Of a stretch of DNA of 64,000 nucleotides, positions 45,501 through 57,751 are shown piece by piece. The stretch lies in contig NC_089238.1 of NCBI RefSeq assembly GCF_963924675.1, positions 44,782,879-44,846,878 of the forward strand, read 5' to 3'. The first letter of the stretch is position 1. Each line of letters opens with the position of its first letter. The translations under genes were made by a program, and so were the position numbers. The stretch comes from Phocoena phocoena. Its lineage: Eukaryota > Chordata > Mammalia > Artiodactyla > Phocoenidae. Under the pieces are notes generated by a model. That model was not told the origin of the DNA. It worked only from the letters and a program-made list of their open reading frames with translations, and ran no database searches.

Positions 45501-48500
45501 TACTAGTATACCTACAAGTCCCAAAGGTTCAAGAAACCTACATGAAAAGGAGTTTTTCTAGTACCATCTCTCTAGATTTTCCCACTTCATTACCTACAGA
45601 TGAACCAAAAGACTTTCTCAAAATCCCAATGCTATTTTTTCCACAATATGATCAATAAACTAATACCAAATATTCTTACTGCTAAATCCTCTTGATAACC
45701 TACAATTCCTGAGTGTATTCACAGAGCCAACTTGTCATCTTCTGTAACATCTTCTAGAATTTATATCCATATTTATTTGTATGTGTACTTACTGGTCCCT
45801 TTGGAAGAGGGTATGAGAAAGGAGTGTTTGGAGATGGCATAGGCATGGGCATGGGCATTGGCACTGTTCCATCAAGTCCACCAGCTGGTGCTGTGAATCC
45901 GCCCCCACCTCCTCTTCCAGGGCCCCCTTTCTTCACATCATCTGTGAATCCAACATCAATAAGATCTGTATCTACTCCAGGAGGAGCTTCTGCCTAAGAA
46001 AAAGAGAGAAACCCGTATCATTAGGCCTGTCACCAGCTAGCTAGGTTCCCCAGGAAGCTGACTCTGAGATGGAGATTAGCGTTGACAGAAGTTTACTGGA
46101 GAGGTCTCTTGGGACAGACACCTGTGGGGACATGAAGGAAGCAGGGCTGGGCAAAGGAAGAAGGTGGGCTGCCATGCAGTCACAACGAAGGGGTCAGCTA
46201 ATTCCCCCAGGGAGTTCTGGAGCTAGGCTGGGACTACAGCAGATGCTCCCAACTGGGGACAAAGGGGCAGAGTCTTTAATCCCCTGCAATGACCAGTTAC
46301 CAAATACAGGCTGCCCCCAGGAAAGACCCTGGATAAGGAAGCTGTCTTCCGAGGGCCATTGCTGGAGGGACACTCAGCTGCGTGAGCCACCAGTCATCAA
46401 TACTCTCAAGAGCTGGGAGAGGGGCTTCCCTGCTGGCGCAGCGGTTAAGAATCTGCCTGCCAGCGCAGGGGACACGGGTTCAAGCCCTGGTCCAGGAAGA
46501 TCCCACATGCCGCGAAGCAACTAAGCCCGCGTGCCACAACTACTGAAGCCCACGCACCTAGAGCCCATGCTCCGCAACAAGAAAAGCCACTGCAATGAGA
46601 AGCCCACATACCGCAATGAAGACCCAATGCAGCCAAAAATAAATTTAGTTAAAATAAAAAAAAGAGCTGGCGGAATGTTTCCGTCCTGAAATGTGTACTT
46701 CAGGCAGGGGGAGGGTTGTCTGAGCAGCACACCAAAACATATACTATACCCGGTCAACATGAACTGCTGATTTACTATTTGCATATCTGCCCTTCTTTCA
46801 CTGTAAGCCTCTTTAGGACAGGGACCTTGTTTATATATTTTCTGTATTCTCAGCTTTCTGGAGCACATGGCAGGCACACAAAAGATGTTTTCAGGACCTG
46901 TTCTGCGTCTTGAGGCTTTTCTTGCTACCCATAGGGGCCTCTCAATTCCTTGAACTTCACTGAAAAGTAGCAATAATGCCACTTTATATTTGTATCAAAG
47001 TTTGTACCTTTTCAAAGTGTTTTCAGTCATTCATCTCATCTGATCCCTAAATACTCTGAGAGATGCAGGCGTATTTATTGTTACCCCAGAGGCATTAACT
47101 GGACAAAGGCTGAAACTCCCACATGCAAACTTGACTGCAAAGAAAATGGTTATTTTTCAAAGACAGTGATATCGAGAGACTCATTTTCCTTTGTATTCTA
47201 AAAGACTCTAAACGTACCATGACCACAGAGTCAGGCTCATAGGGCACATTGTAGTTCTTGGCAATTTCAATCAGGTATCTCTCCACCAGGATTTTGGGTG
47301 GGGCCTCCACACTCAGTTTGTGCATCAGCTGTAAGTAAAAGATCCAGGGTTAAGATGCATCTGCATCAACCAGCCTAAGCCTAACCTGTATCAATTTTAA
47401 ACTTGGTTCCTCACATTTCAAATTGAGAGGAAAAAAAGAAGCTCCATCCAGTTAAATTATTTTTTTCAATCACAAGGCACAAAACCCGTGTATCTCTCAC
47501 ATTCTCTGGTTACGTATGCCTCAAAGACTGATATTGCTGCCTTCCACATTTGAAATCATCTACCCTTCTCCCCACCTCACTTCTACCTCCATAAATCACA
47601 AGTGGCACAAAGGATAAGGTACAAAATCAGGAATGACACAGGATGATGGAAAGCTTCACAATCAGAGGTGTAGGACAGGGGTTAAGGAGCTGACTGCACT
47701 GCCAGACAGCATTCTTCTCTCTTACTATGAAAGGTGCAATCCCAGATTAACCCTACATTACAGTGGTACCCACTGGACTCACTGTAGGCAATAAAAATAA
47801 CCTGCCCCCACCCCACCCATTGCTTCACGTTTAACAATTATGTTCATTACCCGGTCATTCACAGTTCCAATCTGGTTGGTCCTACATAACTTGCCATATT
47901 CCTTGCTATACTTGGCACAGAGTTGATCAGCAACCTACAGAGAAAAAGAACAGTAAATAAAAATGGAAACCACTCCTACAGAGGGCTTCAAGCTTCCTCC
48001 TATGATCTGTAAAGCCTTAAGGGGTACATATTAATTCATTTAGTTATTTGTTTATCCAGCCATCCACTGAGCTGCAACTATGTGCCAAACTCTATTATAA
48101 GCATTATGTTATACACTACAAATGATGAAGAAAAACAGACACTGTACCTACTCTTATAAAATCTTACAGTCTCTGGGTAAAAGCAATCATTACTCAAATA
48201 ATCACAAAGATAAAGGTACAAATGCAGCTGTGATGGGGAAAGGAAAAGTACACTAAACTATCTGCTTACAACAGTAGAATCAGACCTGATCAGAAAAGTC
48301 AGATAAAGTGATGCTTCACTGAGATGTAAAGGATGATCAGGACTTGACTAAACATGGAGGGAAGGAAGAACATTCCAGGAAAAGAAAACAGCATGTGCAA
48401 AGGCCTCTGCTGGAAAAACAGGGCCAATCCTCAAGCCAAAATAAAATCAGTGAGCCTCTTGTGCAAGGCCCAAAGGAAGAGTGTGGTAGGAAATGAAGAA

Positions 48501-51500
48501 AGGCAGATGGGAGCCAGACAGTGCAGGGCCATGTAGGCTTTATTAGTTTTGTTTCTATCACAAGAACAACAGGAAACTACTAAAGGACTTTAAAGCAAGG
48601 GGTAGTGACAGGATCAGATCAGTGTTTTGAACAGAACCCTTAGTTGTTCTGATGGAATGGTGAACAGACTAAAGGAAGCCAAAGTAGATGTAGAAAAAAC
48701 GTTCAAGAAGTTACTACAGGGCTTCCCTGGTGGCACAGTGGTTGAGAGTCCGCCTGCCGATGCAGGGGACGCCGGTTCATGCCCCGGTCTGGGAAGATCT
48801 CACATGCTGCGGAGCGGCTGGGCCCGTGAGCCATGGCCGCTGAGCCTGCGCATCTGGAGCCTGTGCTCCACAACGGGAGAGGCCATAACAGTGAGAGGCC
48901 CTCGTACCGCAAAAAAAAAGAAGTTAGTACAGGCAGGAGATGACAGTGCTATTAGACCAGAGTGGTCCCAATACCTGGAAGTTCAGTGAGGGGGCACTCA
49001 GTGTTAGGTAGACTTTCAGTGGTACTGGGTACTTATAAGTTTGTTATTTGTCTTTTAACGATGGTTTTTGTTCTGCTTTATACTATGCAGAAATCTTTTT
49101 TACTTATATTATCACTCTTTGTTTATGGCTTTTAGGTTTTGTGGCATGTTTATGCCTTTTCCACTATGAGATTATTTTTTTTAATGCCTAACTTTGTTTC
49201 TTTAAGGTTTCTTTTTTTTTAAAAAAAACATGTAAATCTTTGTTTCGTCTGGAATTAATCTTGATATAAAGGAGGAGTATAAGAGAGGCTATAAACAAGA
49301 TTTACATTAAAAGTAGAAGTAGTTGCCTCTACTCTCCCATTCCCCTACCCACAAAACTGTATAACCACCCTCCCTACCCTATCAGAATACAGGAGGCTTA
49401 CTCTCTGGGGAGGTTAAACTAAAGGAACTGTGGGCTCCATGCACAGCAGAGAGCAGAGATACTGGCAACAAGAGAATTACGTGTAAATCTTCTCTAAGAG
49501 AGGAATGATACCTTTGGCTTCCTTCTCCCTGTGCTCTCAAAAATGCAGCCAGCTTATACCTTCCAGGTAGAAAACAGAACTCCTCTCTGAGGAAAATGAC
49601 CAATCCAAGGAAAGAAAACTAGTTCCTGACAGTCTAGAGTTCCCTCAAGAAAGGGCTTAGTCAGATCATTTAACAATAAGTTGGTGCTGGAGGTATCATG
49701 CTCCCTGATTCCAAGCTATACTAAAAAAGCTGCAGTCATCAAAACAGTATGGTACTGGCATAAAAACAGACAAATCAATGAAACAGAATAGAGAGCCCAA
49801 AAATGAACCCATAGTTATATGGGCAATTATTCTACAACAAAGGAGGCAAGAATATACAATGGGGAAAAGATAGTCTCTTCAATAAATGGCGCTGGGAAAA
49901 TTGGACTACTCTCTCAACACATACACAAAAATAAATTCAAAACAGATTAAAGACTTAAACGTAAGATCTGAAACCATAAAACTTCTAGGAAAAAATACAG
50001 GCAGTACACTCTTTGACACTGGTCTTAGTAATACTCTTTTGGGTATGTCTCAGGCACGGGAAACAAAAGCAACAATAAACAAATGGGACTACATCCAACT
50101 AAAAAGCTTTTGTACAGTGAAGGAAACTATCAACAAAATGAAAAGGCCACCTACTGAATGGGAGAAGATATTTGCAAACAATATATCTGATAAGGGGTCA
50201 ATATCCAAAATATACAAACAACTCGTATAACTCAACACCAAAATACAATCCAATTAGAAAACTGGCAGAAGATCTGAACAGACATTTTTCCAAAGACAAC
50301 AAACACATGGCCAACAGGCACATGAAAAGATGCTCAATATCACTAATTAAGGAACTGCAAATCAAAACCACAATGAGATATCCCCTCACACTTGTCAGAA
50401 TGGCTATCATAAAAAAAAAGACCACAAATAACAAGTGTTGGTGATGATGTGGAGAAAAAGGAACACTAGTGTACTGTTAGTGGCAATGTAAATTGGTGTA
50501 GCCACTATGGAAAACAGTATGGAGATTCCTCAAAAGATTAAAAACAGAACTAACATCTGATCCAGCAGTTCCACTCCTGGGTATTTATCCAAAGAAAACA
50601 AAAACACTAATTAGAAAAAACATATATATGCACACCTATTCTCACTGAAGCATTATTTACAATCACCAAGATATGGAAGCAACCCAAGTGCCCGTCAATA
50701 GATGAATGAAAATGCAGTACATATACACAGTGGAATATTACCCATAAAAGAGAATGAAATCTTGCCATTTGCAAGAACAACATGGATAGACCTAGAGGGC
50801 ATTATGCTAAGTGAAATAAGTCAGACAGAGAAAGAAAAATATCATATGGTCTCACTCATATGTGGAATCTAGAAAATAAAACATATGAACAAACAAAAAC
50901 AGAAACAGAATTATAGATACAGAGAACAATCAGGTGGTCGCAAGAGGTGGGTGGGAGGAGGAAATAGGTGAGGGAGATTAAGAGGTACAAAGTTCCAGCT
51001 GCAAAATAAATGAGTCCCAAGTATGAAAGGTACAGTGTGGGGAATATAGTCAATAACTAAGTAATGTGTTTGTATGGTGACATATCATAACTAGACTTAC
51101 CGTGATCATTCTGAAATGTATAAAAAAAAAAATCACTATGTTGTGTAACAGGAACAACATAATGTTGTAGGTCAATTACACTTCAAAAACAAACAAACAT
51201 GCAACAAACTCATAGAAAAAGAGATCAGATTTGTGGTTACCAGAGGCAGGGAGTGGGAGGGAAGGGGGAATTGGATGAAGGCACTCAAAAGGTACTACAA
51301 ATTTCCAGTTGTAAGGTAAGTAAGTACTAGAGATGTAATGCACAACATGATAAATATAATTAACACTGCTGTATGTTATATATGAAAACTGCTGAGAGTA
51401 AATAGTAAGAGTTCTCACTACAAAAATAAATTTTTCTATTTCTTTAATTTTGTATCTATATGAGGTGATGGATTCACTAAAATTACTGTGATAATCATTT

Positions 51501-54354
51501 CATCATGTATGTAAGTCAAGTCATTATGCTGTACATCTTATACAGTGCTGTATGTCAATTACACCTCAATGAAACTGGAAGGAAAAAAGAGAAACAAACA
51601 AACAAACAAACAATGATTTGGCATCTGGCAATAAGCCCACCCAAGCACACAAGAGGTTCCAATCCACTTTTTAGTACCTCACTCTTAAATATGAACAGCC
51701 AAGGGCCATGAAACCTTTCAGAAAAGTCTCTATTATAAAAATAGTTTAAATCTAAGAAATAGATAGAAGGAAACAATACAGAAACAAGAAAAGTTAAAAA
51801 GGGACTATAATATTCTCAGAGAGTTAGAAGACATTGTAGCCATGAAACAAAAATAATAGACTATTAAAAAAATACATATTCAGAGACTTAAAAAGAGCTC
51901 TTAAAAAATAAAAACAGGGCTTCCCTGGTGGCGCAGTGGTTGAGAGTCCGACTGCCGATGCAGGGGACATGGGTTTGTGCCCTGGTCCGGGAGGATCCCA
52001 CGTACTGCGGAGCGGCTGGGCCCGTGAGCCATGGCCACTGAGCCTGCGCGTTAGGAGCCTGTGCTCCGCAACAGGAGAGGCCACAACAGTGAGAGGCCCG
52101 TGTACCGCAAAAAAATAAAAAAATAAAAAATAAAAACATACAGAAGACAAGGAAATCTCATAAGATAGGTTGGGAGATAAGACTGAGACAATCTCCTAGT
52201 GAATAACTGGCAAAGATGTAGAAAACAGAAGAGAAAACAACTCGACTGAATTTGTACCTGAGCAGTCAGTACCATATCCACGATGTGGCAGGCAATTTCT
52301 CAGTGAATTTTTCTGTCTCTTCTACCAGACTCTAAGCTACAACAGTAGGGCTGGTGTCATAACTTTGCTCACCACTGTGCTCTCAGTACCCACCCAACTC
52401 ACAACATCTGCTCAATAAATATTTGTGGAATGAATCAATGAAGCAAAACATCCGTTCCCTTAATGTTATTTTAACTTTACTGGTTTACAGTTGTATAAAA
52501 ACTCTTCTATTTTTACATACTTAAATAACGTTACAATAAAAATAATTTAAGAAAAAACTGGGGGATATTTGTAACTTTGCCCCTTAGAAAAATTACTCAA
52601 GTTTGGAAAACACTGTTCTGTTCCATGATGTAAGGCCTGAAAAGGAGGAAGAAACAAGTTTACAAAGACTTTTTCAAAGGCAGCATGAGAAGAGTACAAA
52701 AATATGTGGTCAAAAAAGCAGAAGTGACTTATTTACCAACCTTTCTAATAGGAAAAACTTCATGCATCACTGAAACTGGTTGTACTCACAATTTTCAACT
52801 CAGCCACTTCTGACTGGAGTCGAGGAGCAGCCCAAATCAGTGTAGACACAGATTCAGCCAGACCAGAATCTAACTCCCTAATTAAGGTAAAATAAATAAA
52901 TAAAATTTAACATTCTTTCAAACAAACAAAACCCCATCATCTGTATCCCATACTTGATAGCCTCTAAGGCAATTTCACAAATCTCATTGGATTCTCACAA
53001 TAACTCTAGGCTTCAAGCCATCACTGTCATCCTATTTTGGAGGGGGAAACACAAACAAAGTAACAAGCCCAAGGTCACAAAGTCAGAAAATGGTTGAGCC
53101 AAGACTCAAACTTAGGCCTCTTGATTTCAGATTCCAAATTTTCTTTTCACCAGTTGTCTACATTGAGATCAAGCCTTCAAGTGAATAGCAGGAAGAATGT
53201 TGTTGGGTATGTGAAGTGGTAGTCCCTTAGTGCTATCGCCCTACGTGTAGGAAGAGACCAGTATTACTACTCCTTTCTCAAATTCCAGAGGTGGTTTGAC
53301 TTAGGTCTTCAAATTAAAATACCTTACTTCATTACAGTTATACAAGATGAAAAAGTGCTAGAGGTGTGCTGAACATCACTGTGCCTACAGTTAAACAATA
53401 CTGTATTGAGTGCTTTAAAATGTTTAAGGCAGATCTCATGTTAAATGTTCTTATCAAAAAAAGGGGGACACAAGGAAATTTCTGGAGGTGATAACTGTTT
53501 TCTAACTTGATTGTGATGATGGTGTACAGGTGTATGCCTATGTCCAAACTCGTCAAATTGTACATATTAAATATGTGAAGTTTTTTCCTAAATAACCATA
53601 CCTCAATGAAGCTTAAAAAAAAAAAAAAAAAAAAAAAGACAAACCAGCTTACTTCATAGACTGGATGAGGCCAAACCGAGCCAGCAGCAGGTCACAGTAC
53701 AGCTCCAGGATCTCCATGGCCTCCACAAGGTAGTCTTCTCGAATAATGTGCTCCACTCGGATTCGAGCTCGTTCATCTTTCCCAGCAGCCAGATAGTCAG
53801 CAATCTCCTTCCTTGCTTTCTGGGCCAGTTCCGCTAAAGCACAAATCCCACTCCAGTCACAAAGTAGTAGTATACTGGGCCCTGGCCTGCAGGCAGACAT
53901 CTACCCCAAAACAGAAAAGTGGGTGTTTCTACTATATCCTAGCTCACCTTCCCTTAGCAAATTTAGTCTCATCTCATCTAGTCTAGAATTTGCTACCTCG
54001 TCTAGATGAGAATATTGTTTGTGTAGCCAGAAATTTCCACCTATGGAGTCAGGTTACCTATTCCACAGCAAGAGTATGTTCCTTTCCCTGCAACAAAGTG
54101 ATTCAGTCTAACTAGTCACAAAGGACAGCAGAAATGTATCCAAAACCTAAACGATATGGGATCCTTAAGACTTCATAGTGCTAGCCTGAAAGAGCCAATA
54201 TTGAGGTGCTAGGACTCAGTGGTGTATTTTGGGAAAGAAAATATAATGCAATCATGCATAACTCACTTTTTTTTTTCTCCAAGAGTTTAAGACGGTTTAT
54301 GACTAATCTCAAATTGACTCGTAAACGCTCAGCTTTAAATCCAGAGCCCAGCAT
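42351..54354 (-). CDS. IST1: IST1, ESCRT-III-associated factor, complete coding region in 9 exons
   Basis: IST1 is an ESCRT-III-like cytosolic protein. It binds CHMP proteins through its N-terminal IST1 helical domain and recruits MIT-domain proteins such as VPS4, LIP5 and spastin through C-terminal MIM motifs, acting in abscission, endosomal tubule scission and nuclear envelope closure. The nine exons join to 1095 nt, 364 codons plus TAG, the length I know for the human protein. All introns have GT/AG borders and the phases agree. The start [20 protein letters not shown] lies in exon 2 after a short 5' UTR piece. The basic helical domain covers about residues 1-185, then a Gly/Pro/Met-rich linker with a PM repeat, and the MIM helix [14 protein letters not shown] at the C-terminus. 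No lesions; it looks functional. The 5' UTR exon and promoter lie beyond 64000. Confidence 0.97.
42660..43315 (+). repeat. Old L1M-type 3' end in IST1 intron
   Basis: aacagtgcttgcctctggga, ggtggtggttacataatgta, aaaatatacctcaatgaagc: the 3' end of an old sense L1. The first part (42660-43040) is unclear. Confidence 0.65.
43788..43836 (-). CDS. IST1: IST1 exon 9: residues 283-298
   Basis: 49 bp micro-exon. It encodes [16 protein letters not shown] and the first base of a Gly codon. Acceptor tttcag, donor gtgagt. Confidence 0.95.
43837..44868. other. IST1 intron, nothing recognised
   Basis: Repeat-poor intron; open frames on the - strand here are readthrough from exon 9 and not supported. Confidence 0.5.
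44869..44961 (-). CDS. IST1: IST1 exon 8: residues 252-282
   Basis: 93 bp in phase 0. It encodes [31 protein letters not shown]. Proline-rich. Acceptor ttgcag, donor gtaagt. It can be skipped without changing frame. Confidence 0.96.
45069..45092. repeat. Perfect 24-bp palindrome
   Basis: Centre gaatatattc, arms tcaatgt / acattga, in an AT-rich stretch of an IST1 intron. Confidence 0.9.
45290..45408 (-). mobile_element. CHR-related SINE, short form
   Basis: Antisense: acgtgggatcttagtcccct to gactgccagggaagtccc; target duplication ccagactttctt. Confidence 0.9.
45793..45993 (-). CDS. IST1: IST1 exon 7: residues 185-251, Gly-rich and PM-repeat linker
   Basis: 201 bp in phase 0. It starts [20 protein letters not shown], then a Gly-rich run ([11 protein letters not shown]), a four-unit Pro-Met repeat coded by a short tandem (cat/ggg hexamers around 45837-45862), and [12 protein letters not shown]. 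Donor gtaagt. This is flexible linker, less conserved than the rest. Confidence 0.96.
46420..46662 (+). mobile_element. CHR-type SINE, long form with deletion
   Basis: gggcttccctgctggcgcag to gcagccaaaaataaatttag; target duplication aagagctgg. Confidence 0.92.
46780..47090. repeat. L2/MIR-type fragments
   Basis: ctttaggacagggaccttgt, catggcaggcacacaaaaga and, at 47030-47085, catctgatccctaaatactc match common L2 and MIR phrases. Confidence 0.55.
47218..47328 (-). CDS. IST1: IST1 exon 6: residues 148-184
   Basis: 111 bp in phase 0. It encodes [37 protein letters not shown], the last helices of the IST1 domain. Acceptor cttacag, donor gtacgt. Confidence 0.97.
47851..47934 (-). CDS. IST1: IST1 exon 5: residues 120-147
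   Basis: 84 bp in phase 0. It encodes [28 protein letters not shown]. Acceptor ctgtag, donor gtaatg. A 4.9-kb intron with a long L1 separates it from exon 4. Confidence 0.97.
48020..48650 (+). repeat. L2 LINE fragment
   Basis: tccactgagctgcaactatg, tgccaaactctattataagc, then gaagaacattccaggaaaag, cagcatgtgcaaaggcctct: the L2-type 3' region. Confidence 0.65.
48719..48919 (+). mobile_element. CHR-type SINE, short form
   Basis: Complete; target duplication aagaagttactacag / aagaagttagtacag. Confidence 0.95.
49690..51580 (+). mobile_element. L1 3' half, sense
   Basis: ORF2 end text (tatggtactggcataaaaac, aaaatggggaaaagatagtc-like, actggcagaagatctgaaca, ccagcagttccactcctggg) followed by two consecutive 3' UTR-like parts (50900-51190 and 51200-51575). 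It carries many stops and a frameshift. Confidence 0.88.
51917..52135 (+). mobile_element. CHR-type SINE, short form
   Basis: gggcttccctggtggcgcag to taccgcaaaaaaataaaaaa; flanked by aaaataaaaaca repeats. Confidence 0.94.
52790..52877 (-). CDS. IST1: IST1 exon 4: residues 90-119
   Basis: 88 bp. It encodes [30 protein letters not shown]. Acceptor attag, donor gtgagt. Confidence 0.97.
52960..53150 (-). repeat. MIR SINE
   Basis: ttggattctcacaataactc, agcccaaggtcacaaagtca, gccaagactcaaacttaggc: MIR read on the complementary strand. Confidence 0.75.
53340..53638 (+). mobile_element. Old L1 3' end, sense, with A-run
   Basis: gatgatggtgtacaggtgta, actcgtcaaattgtacatat, ataccataccc-like and acctcaatgaagctt, then a long A-run ending just before IST1 exon 3. 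Confidence 0.8.
53653..53833 (-). CDS. IST1: IST1 exon 3: residues 30-89
   Basis: 181 bp. It encodes [60 protein letters not shown], the core of the IST1 helical bundle. Donor gtaagc. The sequence matches the family as I know it. Confidence 0.97.
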
Positions 54355-54369
54355 GCTGTGCTGCTCCTC
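54267..54369 (-). CDS. IST1: IST1 exon 2: 5' UTR end and residues 1-29
   Basis: The acceptor (ttttccag on the - strand) is just above 54369. ATG at 54354-54352 with A at -3. It encodes [30 protein letters not shown] run of ten A residues directly abuts the donor gtgagt. Confidence 0.96.
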
Positions 54370-55017
54370 CTGGAAAAAGATAAGCAGCGCAGTGACTACT
54401 TTCAAGTTATAATTAGTTCAGGAACTAAGACCAAGTTAGAGGGTGGATTATTTGACATTATAAACCAAAGTAGTTTTCTAATACAGGTAAATAACATGAT
54501 CTGACTCACATTTTTTAAAGGTCATTTGGCTGTTGGGTGGAGAACTGATTGGGGGAGGATAATAATGGAAGCAAGAGAACCAAGAACAACGCTATTACAA
54601 CAGTCCAAACAAAAAATGAAAATAGCTTAGACTGGGATAGTTAGCAGTGGTGATGGTAGAAGTGATTGGATTTGAGATCTGTTTTGAGCACAGAGATGAA
54701 AGAACCTGGTGATGGATAAAATGATTATCTATCTCTGTACTGGTGTAGGAGTGGGGTGATAAAAACAAAGAAGCTGGAAGGCCTCCTACTTCTCCCCCAA
54801 AAAAGATAAGAGGTAGTAATAAGAAAAGATTATCAAATTTAGAACTAAATTCAAAAATATTATCACCTTAATTCCTCAAATCCTCCTACTAAGTCTTAGC
54901 CTTTGGAACAAGCTACTGCCCAAGATCACAGAAATATCATTAACATCTACCCACCTACAAAGAAATATACAAAGAGGTAAAAAAGTTAAAAAAAAAAACT
55001 GCTCTATAAAATTCGAC

Positions 55018-55228
55018 AACAGGGATAAACAAGGTCCTACTGTATAGCACAAAGAACTAAATTCAATATACTATGATTAAACCATAATGGAAAAAAACAT
55101 TTAAAAAAAAAGAATGTATACATATATACAACCGAATCACATTGCTCTACAGGAGGAATGAACACAACACTGTAAACAACCATACTTCAGTAAAAAAAAT
55201 TTAAGAACGAAAAGCAAAATAAAATAAA
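55018..55228 (+). mobile_element. 5'-truncated L1 3' end with target duplication
   Basis: ggataaacaaggtcctactg, tatagcacaaagaactaaat, ccatacttcagtaaaaaaaa. taaaattcgacaacag occurs at both ends (55006 and 55227). Confidence 0.88.
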
Positions 55229-55649
55229 ATTCGACAACAGAAGGCTATTATTTACTAAGACTTTTACTGAACAGCAGAGTTAAAGTCAACAAAACCACTC
55301 CCTCCACCCATAAGACTTTAGGGTATAACACTGTGCATTGACCACTGTGCACTCTGTATCAAGACAGCACTATTTCTCTCTATTAATTATGGACCTGAAC
55401 TTCAAAACATGTAATATCCAAACAAAAGCTAGGCCTAACAAAGTAACCGAAGGACAGACAAACCAAAAAACATACCCAATGTAAGGACAAACACTAGGAA
55501 TAGTATGTCTGCCTGTGCATAAACCACTAACAGAAAACATCAGATGTATTTTCCTTTTGTGAAACTGCCTGCAGAATCCTTTATACTTCATTTAATAATT
55601 AACCCAAGTCCCAGCTTACAATGGTAAATATCTGGGATCCATGATAATA

Positions 55650-56260
55650 CTAAATTATGTTCAATCCACTTAACAAATATTTGCTGATTATCTCTATGAC
55701 AGACAATGGCTAGATGCTGGAGATAAAAAAATTTAGAAGGCACAGTCCTTGTGATCAAAAGAACTTAAAATTCTATTGGAAAAAAAAACAGCTAAGAATA
55801 TCTGGCAACTACATTACTATTTGCTAAGAACTAGAATTCTAGAATAGTACTCAACTGGAAGTGATTTTGCCTAGAGGGGACATTTGGGAATGACTGGAGA
55901 CATTTTGGTTTGTCGTGATTTCAGGAGATGGTACTAGCATATATAGTAGGCATACAAGGATGCTGCCTACATCCTACAATGAACAGGACAACACCCCCGC
56001 CCCAAACAAAAAAAAATCCAGCCCAAAATGACAATAGTGTCAAGATTAAAAAACCTATTCTAGAGAAAAGACATGCAACCTGCTCAGGGATGTTACAGGA
56101 TTCTTTCTAGAAGGAAAAGCCTAAGCCAAGTCCTGAAGGACAAGCAAGATATTCGTAAGGTAAAAAGAGGGTGTGACTATCCTGGGCAGAGGGAGTGATG
56201 TGTGTAAAATCCAGGTACTAGAAAGAACAAGAAGTTTTGTGAGAAACACAAGTTCAGTAC
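55650..56260 (+). repeat. L2 fragment with an embedded DNA-transposon relic
   Basis: 55660-55800 (taacaaatatttgctgatta) and 56080-56210 (agccaagtcctgaaggacaa) look like L2. 55865-56050 (ggggacatttgggaatgact, catcctacaatgaacaggac) is a MER-type hAT relic that I cannot name exactly. Confidence 0.55.
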
Positions 56261-56330
56261 AGCTGAAGCATGGTATTAATTACAGCTTATGCCATATGTC
56301 TCATAATCCTAAATTCAAAACTTCAATTCA

Positions 56331-56546
56331 GGGCTTCCCTGGTGGCGCAGTGGTTGAGAGTCTGCCTGCCGATGCAGGGGACTCGGGTTCGTGTCCCGGT
56401 CCGGGAAGATCCCACATGCCGCAGAGCGGCTGGGCCCGTGAGCCATGGCCGCTGAGCCTGCGTGTCTGGAGCCTGTGCTCCGCAACGTGAGAGGCCACAA
56501 CAGTGAGAGGCCCGCGTACCACAAAAAAAAAAAAAACAAACAAAAA
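56331..56546 (+). mobile_element. CHR-type SINE, short form
   Basis: Complete; target duplication aaacttcaattca. Confidence 0.95.
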
Positions 56547-56859
56547 AAGAAACAAACTTCAATTCAAAAATTATTTAGATGATGTCAGGTGCTATAGTAG
56601 GTTCTGGTGCTGACTAGATCCATACAGTATTCCTATTCTGAAGGTATTCATAACCAGAGATAGATGGGAATTAGAAAAACAGCCATGGAAACAGTAACTA
56701 GCACTAACATTTACTCTACCAGGCACTTGCCCAAGATCAGCCAGCAACTAAGTGGTAGAGCTAAGGATAAAACCTAAGTGCATCTGAATTCAAAATCCAA
56801 TTAAACAATCCTAATCATACAGTGCTACATCATTTTTGGTACTAACAATTGTGATACAA

Positions 56860-57020
56860 TATATATTTTTAACCCCCTTCAACAAATATTTATTGAATGC
56901 CTACTATACTGTGACAGGCCCTGGAGATAATATTGGTAAGGAAAAACAGACACGGTTACTGCCCTTATGGAAGTTTATAGTCTAGTTAGAGAAACTTAAC
57001 ACATCAGTAACTAAAATAAC
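56860..57020 (+). repeat. L2 fragment
   Basis: caacaaatatttattgaatg, cctactatactgtgacaggc, tgcccttatggaagtttata. Confidence 0.7.
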
Positions 57021-57364
57021 AACTGCAGTAAGGGCCACAAAGAAATAATGGTTCTCTGGAGTTTATTATTATGGGATTTGAATTCTTCAGTGGATACCGT
57101 CTCACAGATAAACGATAACAATACTGGTGGTCTGATACAGTTATGACAGAAAAACGTCAAGATTTCTCGGTGGTTCTTAAGTAAGTCTATAATCATCAGA
57201 TGCCATCAATACTTGCAAACAAAATATTAGTCATATCTGTACTTTATTTTCAGAAGCCTTAAAAACATATACATTTTGACCTAGTAATTCTACTCCTAGA
57301 AACTTAACCTAAGGAAATAATCAGAGCTTCATGCACAGAATTTTATACAAAAATATTTATCATG

Positions 57365-57563
57365 GGGCTTCCCTGGTGGCGCCGTGGTTGAGAGTCTGCC
57401 TGCCGATGCAGGGGACACGGGTTCGTGCCCCAGTCCGGGAAGATCCCACATGCCGCGGAGCGGCTGGGCCTGTGAGCCATGGCCGCTGAGCCTGTGTGTC
57501 TGGAGCCTGTGCTCCGCAACGGGAGAGGCCACAACAGTGAGAGGCCCGCGTAACGCAAAAAAA

Positions 57564-57580
<17 letters not shown>
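57365..57580 (+). mobile_element. CHR-type SINE, short form, followed by (AT)n
   Basis: Complete; its A-tail passes into an (AT)n microsatellite at 57581-57614, then tatttatc, part of the target duplication. Confidence 0.94.
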
Positions 57581-57618
<38 letters not shown>

Positions 57619-57751
57619 CCGCACATTTTAAGACCAAAAAATTGAAATAATGAACCATATGAATAATGAAATACTGTTCTTACTAGTTAAATTATATATA
57701 TTTACTATGGAATTTTAAGTAGCCACTAAGATATTTTTTAAAAAGCATTTA

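Noticed and set aside
46069..46982. About 150-codon frames on both strands
   Set aside because: IST1 intron plus a SINE; no conserved motif.
53960..54020. ctcatctag / ctagatgag inverted repeat in an IST1 intron
   Set aside because: Only nine-base arms with a spacer; no evidence for function or a mobile element.
57581..57614. (AT)n tract as a regulatory element
   Set aside because: It is a microsatellite grown from the A-tail of the preceding SINE.
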